Source of the DNA: Verrucomicrobiota bacterium
Lineage (GTDB): Bacteria; Verrucomicrobiota; Verrucomicrobiia; Limisphaerales; UBA1096
NCBI GenBank assembly: GCA_030747575.1
Contig: JASLKI010000310.1
Coordinates: forward strand, 1 to 18,477
Direction of reading: 5' to 3'
Length of the DNA stretch: 18,477 bases
Below, one piece after another: positions 15,284 through 18,477 of this stretch (its first letter is position 1; the number at the start of each line of letters is the position of its first letter). The notes beneath the pieces are model-generated. The model saw only the letters and a list, made by a program, of their open reading frames with translations, was not told the DNA's origin and searched no databases. Position numbers and translations under genes: made by a program.

Positions 15284-18200
15284 ATGCGTAATTTATTGTT
15301 GTCTCTCACGACATTGCTCGCGCTTGGCCAAGTGCAGGCAGCGAAGCCCCATGCACTGTTTGTTGTCGGCACACACCACTATAGTCCACACGAAACAATG
15401 CCTGCGCTGGCCAGCCAACTCGATGCGCTTGGCTGGAAGACCTCTGTACTCAACCCCGATTACAATCCGGAAAAAAACAGTAAAGGAATCGCCGGACTTG
15501 AACTATTACAGGAGGCCGATATCGCGATTTTCTACACTCGTTTTCTCACGCTTCCGCCGGATCAGTTTCGTTTGATCCAGCTTTACCTCGAGGCCGGCAA
15601 GCCGGTCGTGGGATTCCGGACCAGCACCCATGCATTCGACTACCCAAAAGACAACAGCTTGACCAAGTGGAACAATGGCTTCGGCAGCGACGCGCTTGGT
15701 TCGCAATATTTCGCCCACCTGCAAGGCGACACATCCGTCACCTTGGCCAAGGGCGCCGGAGACCACCCGATCCTCACCGGCATCAATCTGGCCGAGCCAA
15801 TTGCCGCCGCTGGCACATTATACCTCACCGACCTTGCCCAAGGCGCCCAGTCGCTACTACGCGGCACTGGCAAATCCAATAAGCCGGGTAAAAAAACTAA
15901 CCGCTTTGGAACATTCGAAATCAAACCGACCATGACGCAGGATGTCGCCTGGACTTGGAAAAACAAATGGGGCGGCCGCGTGTTCTGCACAACGCTAGGC
16001 CACAAGAGTAGCTTCGAGAACAGGAACCTTATGCGGCTCTTCATCAACGGAATTTGCTGGGCCGCAGGCGAAAAAGTGCCCTCGGAAAAAACAAAAATCC
16101 TCCCCTTGGCCAGGCTCGAGTCGCGTTTGGCCAAGCGCAAAAAAGCGGAGGCTCGTGCGGATGCTCGCAACAAGCAAACAGGCAAAAAAACGGAGCCGAA
16201 GAGTCCGGAGTTGGCTCAGTACGCATTGTTCGAGAAAACGGCACCTCTCCCTGCGGTAACCTCTCCCGTAAATACGCGGTTGCCGCTGAAAATCAAACGG
16301 GGCATGAGCATTGCCTTCATCGGCAACACGCTGCTAGACCGTTCGCAGGATTTTGGATACCTCGAGACGCTACTGCACCAGGCGTACCCAAACCACGACC
16401 TGACAGTACGCAACCTCGCCTGGTCAGCGGATGCGCTTGGCATGCAACCGCGCCCCGCAAACTTCGCCGACACCGACCAACATCTTGTTTTTGTAAAAGC
16501 CGATATCATTTTCGCGGCGTACGGCTTCAACGAGTCATTCGCCGGGCCAGACGGCTTAGCCAAGTTTCAGAATGACCTCAACGTCTACATCACGGCGATC
16601 AAGGCCAAGGCGTTTAACGGCAAAAACGGGCCGAAGCTCGTGCTTCTTTCGCCGATCGCCAACGAAAACACCGAAGACGTCAGTGCCGCCGTCAACAACA
16701 CGAACCTTCGGCTTTACACCGATGCCATGCGCAAAATCTCAGCGAAGCAGCAAATCGGTTTTGTCGATCTTTTTTCGGTCACCGAAAAGGCGATGGCAGC
16801 ACCGCAGTACGACCTAACGTTCAACGGCTGCCACCTCAATAACGACGGCTACCGGCTGTTTGCCGGGACGGTGTTCAGGGCGGCTTTCGGCATCGAGACG
16901 CCGGTGATCAACGAGGAAGTCCGTGCGGCGGTGCTCGAGAAAAACAGGCAATTCTTCCGCCGATTCCGGCCGGTGAACACATTTTATTACACCGGCGGAC
17001 GCAACCGCAGCTACGGCTATCTAGACTTCCTGCCGGCGATGCGAAACTTCGACCTCATGACAGCCAACCGTGACCAACGCATCTGGGACTTGGCTAACGG
17101 CAAACAGGTGACGAAGAAGATCGACGACTCGAACATCCCGCCGCTGCCACAAACCACGCAGAGCCGTGGCGCGAACCAACTCCTCGCGCCGGAGGACGAG
17201 TTGAAGGCATTCGAAATCGATCCGCGCTTCGAGGTGAACCTGTTCGCCACCGAAAAGGATTTCCCCGACTTGGCCTGCCCAATCCAAATGCGTTGGGATG
17301 CCAGGGGCCGGCTTTGGGTCAGTTGCTCGACGACCTACCCGCACGTTTATCCCGGTAACGAATCCAACGACAAGATCGTCATCCTCGAAGACACCGACGG
17401 CGACGGACGCGCTGACAAATCCAGCGTCTTTGCCGACGACCTGCAAATCCCGTTGTCGTTCGAGTTCGGCAACGGCGGCGTGTATGTCTCGGAGGAACCG
17501 CATTTCATATTCATCAAGGACACCGACGGTGACGGCAAAGCCGACACCCGCGAAAAACTACTCACTGGCTTTGGCTGCGAAGACTCGCACCACGCGCTGC
17601 ATGACTTCGCGTGGACGCCTGACGGCGATTTGATTTTCCGCGAAGGGATTTTTCATCACAGCCAGGTCGAGACGCCTTACGGCCCGGTGCGCCAGCAGAA
17701 CAGCGGCTGGTTTCGCTTCGAGCCAAAGCGGCATCGGCTAACGGCGTTTGGCACCCACCAGAGCACCAACCCGTGGGGGGTGACATTCGACGACTGGGGC
17801 CAGCACATGGCGAGCTACCCCATTTACGCGCAGGCCTTTCACTCGCTCGATCCTACGTATCCGGCACAGCACCCCCGTCCGGTTGGCCTGCGGGCCTATT
17901 CCGGCACCTGCGGCCAGGAGTTTGTTGATTTCCCCAACTGGCCGGAGGAAATGCAGGGAGGCTTCGTCAAGGTGCGGTACAAGCCAACCAACCGCGTCGA
18001 ATTCCATCGCTGGCACGAATCCGAGTTTGGCTACGACGAGGAGTATGTCAGCAACATCATTTTCTCACGCAACCTAAGCTTCATCCCGGTCGATCTGCGC
18101 TACGGGCCCGATGGCGCGATGTACGTTTGCGACTGGTACAACCCTGTCAAGGGCCATGCCCAATACTCATTACGCGACGAGCGGCGCGACCGGGTGAGCG

Positions 18201-18477
18201 GCCGGATTTTCCGCATCATGCCCAAGGGAGCCAAGCCGCAGAAGATGCCGCGGATCGACGGCGCGTCGCTTGACCAACTGCTCGACATCCTGAAGCGCCG
18301 CGAATACCGATACCGATACTGGGCCAAGCGCGAACTGCGCGATCGCGATCCGGCAAATGCCAGGGCCGCGCTCGACTCATGGGTGGCCAAACTCGACCCA
18401 ACCGACCCTCGGCATCGCCACCACCAGATCGAAGCCGTATGGACTTATCGCGGCATCGACGCCACCAACACCCGGCT
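15284..18477 (+). CDS. Secreted ThuA + SGNH-like + PVC-type heme-protein beta-propeller fusion, 3'-truncated
   Basis: One frame stays open from ATG 15284 to the window end (1064 codons visible); the stop is outside. Signal peptide 1-20 (cleavage near VQA19). Domains: ThuA-like, a class-I-amidotransferase-like fold (about 22-262; HALFVVGTHHYSPHE, VVGFRTSTHAF); Lys-rich linker (268-316); SGNH/GDSL-like hydrolase (335-540), where the usual G-D-S is G347-N-T349, block III is G-F-N416-E, and block V is N514-G-C-H517 in place of D-x-x-H; then the beta-propeller of PVC-type heme-binding CxxCH proteins (643-980), with DTDGDG loops at 703-708 and 746-751. After about 985 a helical, possibly HEAT-like region begins. 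Relatives often end in a cytochrome c CxxCH motif, which would lie beyond the window. It is probably a periplasmic or exported sugar-oxidising or binding protein. No Shine-Dalgarno site precedes the ATG. Confidence 0.85.
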   Translation, partial: MRNLLLSLTTLLALGQVQAAKPHALFVVGTHHYSPHETMPALASQLDALGWKTSVLNPDYNPEKNSKGIAGLELLQEADIAIFYTRFLTLPPDQFRLIQLYLEAGKPVVGFRTSTHAFDYPKDNSLTKWNNGFGSDALGSQYFAHLQGDTSVTLAKGAGDHPILTGINLAEPIAAAGTLYLTDLAQGAQSLLRGTGKSNKPGKKTNRFGTFEIKPTMTQDVAWTWKNKWGGRVFCTTLGHKSSFENRNLMRLFINGICWAAGEKVPSEKTKILPLARLESRLAKRKKAEARADARNKQTGKKTEPKSPELAQYALFEKTAPLPAVTSPVNTRLPLKIKRGMSIAFIGNTLLDRSQDFGYLETLLHQAYPNHDLTVRNLAWSADALGMQPRPANFADTDQHLVFVKADIIFAAYGFNESFAGPDGLAKFQNDLNVYITAIKAKAFNGKNGPKLVLLSPIANENTEDVSAAVNNTNLRLYTDAMRKISAKQQIGFVDLFSVTEKAMAAPQYDLTFNGCHLNNDGYRLFAGTVFRAAFGIETPVINEEVRAAVLEKNRQFFRRFRPVNTFYYTGGRNRSYGYLDFLPAMRNFDLMTANRDQRIWDLANGKQVTKKIDDSNIPPLPQTTQSRGANQLLAPEDELKAFEIDPRFEVNLFATEKDFPDLACPIQMRWDARGRLWVSCSTTYPHVYPGNESNDKIVILEDTDGDGRADKSSVFADDLQIPLSFEFGNGGVYVSEEPHFIFIKDTDGDGKADTREKLLTGFGCEDSHHALHDFAWTPDGDLIFREGIFHHSQVETPYGPVRQQNSGWFRFEPKRHRLTAFGTHQSTNPWGVTFDDWGQHMASYPIYAQAFHSLDPTYPAQHPRPVGLRAYSGTCGQEFVDFPNWPEEMQGGFVKVRYKPTNRVEFHRWHESEFGYDEEYVSNIIFSRNLSFIPVDLRYGPDGAMYVCDWYNPVKGHAQYSLRDERRDRVSGRIFRIMPKGAKPQKMPRIDGASLDQLLDILKRREYRYRYWAKRELRDRDPANARAALDSWVAKLDPTDPRHRHHQIEAVWTYRGIDATNTR

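Larger units (their letters stand above)
58..16135. repeat. Dispersed iterated palindrome TTGGCCAA / CTTGGCCAAG (13 exact cores)
   Basis: Exact TTGGCCAA cores begin at 59, 599, 783, 3558, 5729, 6314, 6373, 7636, 9351, 12455, 15324, 15743 and 16127. Eight extend to CTTGGCCAAG (58, 598, 5728, 6313, 7635, 9350, 15323, 15742). Perfect 16-bp palindromes lie at 55-70, 595-610 and 5725-5740, and a 14-bp one at 9348-9361. Near matches such as CTTGGCCAGG occur at 4259, 13930 and 16105. All exact cores are inside coding sequence on both strands and fall in three codon phases (Leu-Ala-Lys/Asn, Leu-Gly-Gln, Trp-Pro-Ser), so protein sequence does not explain them. Counts were made by reading; expectation at this composition is below 0.3. 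Confidence 0.85.

Noticed and set aside
18337..18350. GCGATCGC (cyanobacterial HIP1 octamer) near the window end
   Set aside because: It is the only copy I noticed, in an Arg-Asp-Arg-Asp coding stretch; not evidence of HIP1.

Overview
The window looks like chromosomal DNA of a Verrucomicrobiota bacterium; this placement is inference from protein families, as there is no rRNA or other marker. The families pointing there are a G|FTLIE pseudopilin with a C-terminal FADGH motif, a very large secreted CotH/lamin-tail protein, a secreted ThuA protein fused to the PVC-type (Planctomycetes/Verrucomicrobia) heme-protein beta-propeller, and verrucomicrobial-style C-terminal beta domains. Base composition is GC-rich (roughly 60% by eye), and clear Shine-Dalgarno sites are rare. 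I see no tRNA, rRNA, CRISPR array, insertion sequence or phage gene.

Layout. Positions 2-2581 (+) hold the 3' end of a large secreted multidomain protein with a tandem 540-bp internal duplication, closed by a rho-independent terminator (2621-2651). A pseudopilin-like gene (2672-3481) and a secreted sialidase/BNR-repeat hydrolase (3492-4688) follow, only 10 bp apart. A 4Fe-4S/7Fe ferredoxin (4717-5016) and a small membrane protein (5117-5545) lie on the minus strand. Across an AT-rich divergent spacer begins a 1786-residue CotH/lamin-tail protein (5653-11013, +), followed 20 bp later by a small 4-TM protein (11034-11534). On the minus strand, a Usp-like protein gene (12973-13833) and an ArsB/NhaD-type transporter gene (11540-12961) form a tightly coupled pair; upstream of them lie a PIG-L deacetylase (13903-14784) and a glycine-zipper lipoprotein (14846-15112). 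Finally, an open frame running off the window (15284-18477, +) encodes a ThuA + SGNH-like + beta-propeller fusion.

Together: five of the products carry or should carry an export signal (adhesion/carbohydrate-type beta domains, sialidase, CotH protein, lipoprotein, ThuA fusion), suggesting a particle- or polymer-degrading lifestyle. The ferredoxin, transporter/Usp pair and PIG-L enzyme look like housekeeping or accessory functions, not parts of one pathway.

The most unusual signal is not a gene. The palindrome TTGGCCAA (often CTTGGCCAAG, up to a perfect 16 bp) occurs 13 times by manual count, where about 0.2-0.3 would be expected by chance. It lies always inside coding sequence, in all three codon phases and in genes of unrelated function. 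This resembles a highly iterated palindrome of the kind known as HIP1 in cyanobacteria, but with a different sequence.
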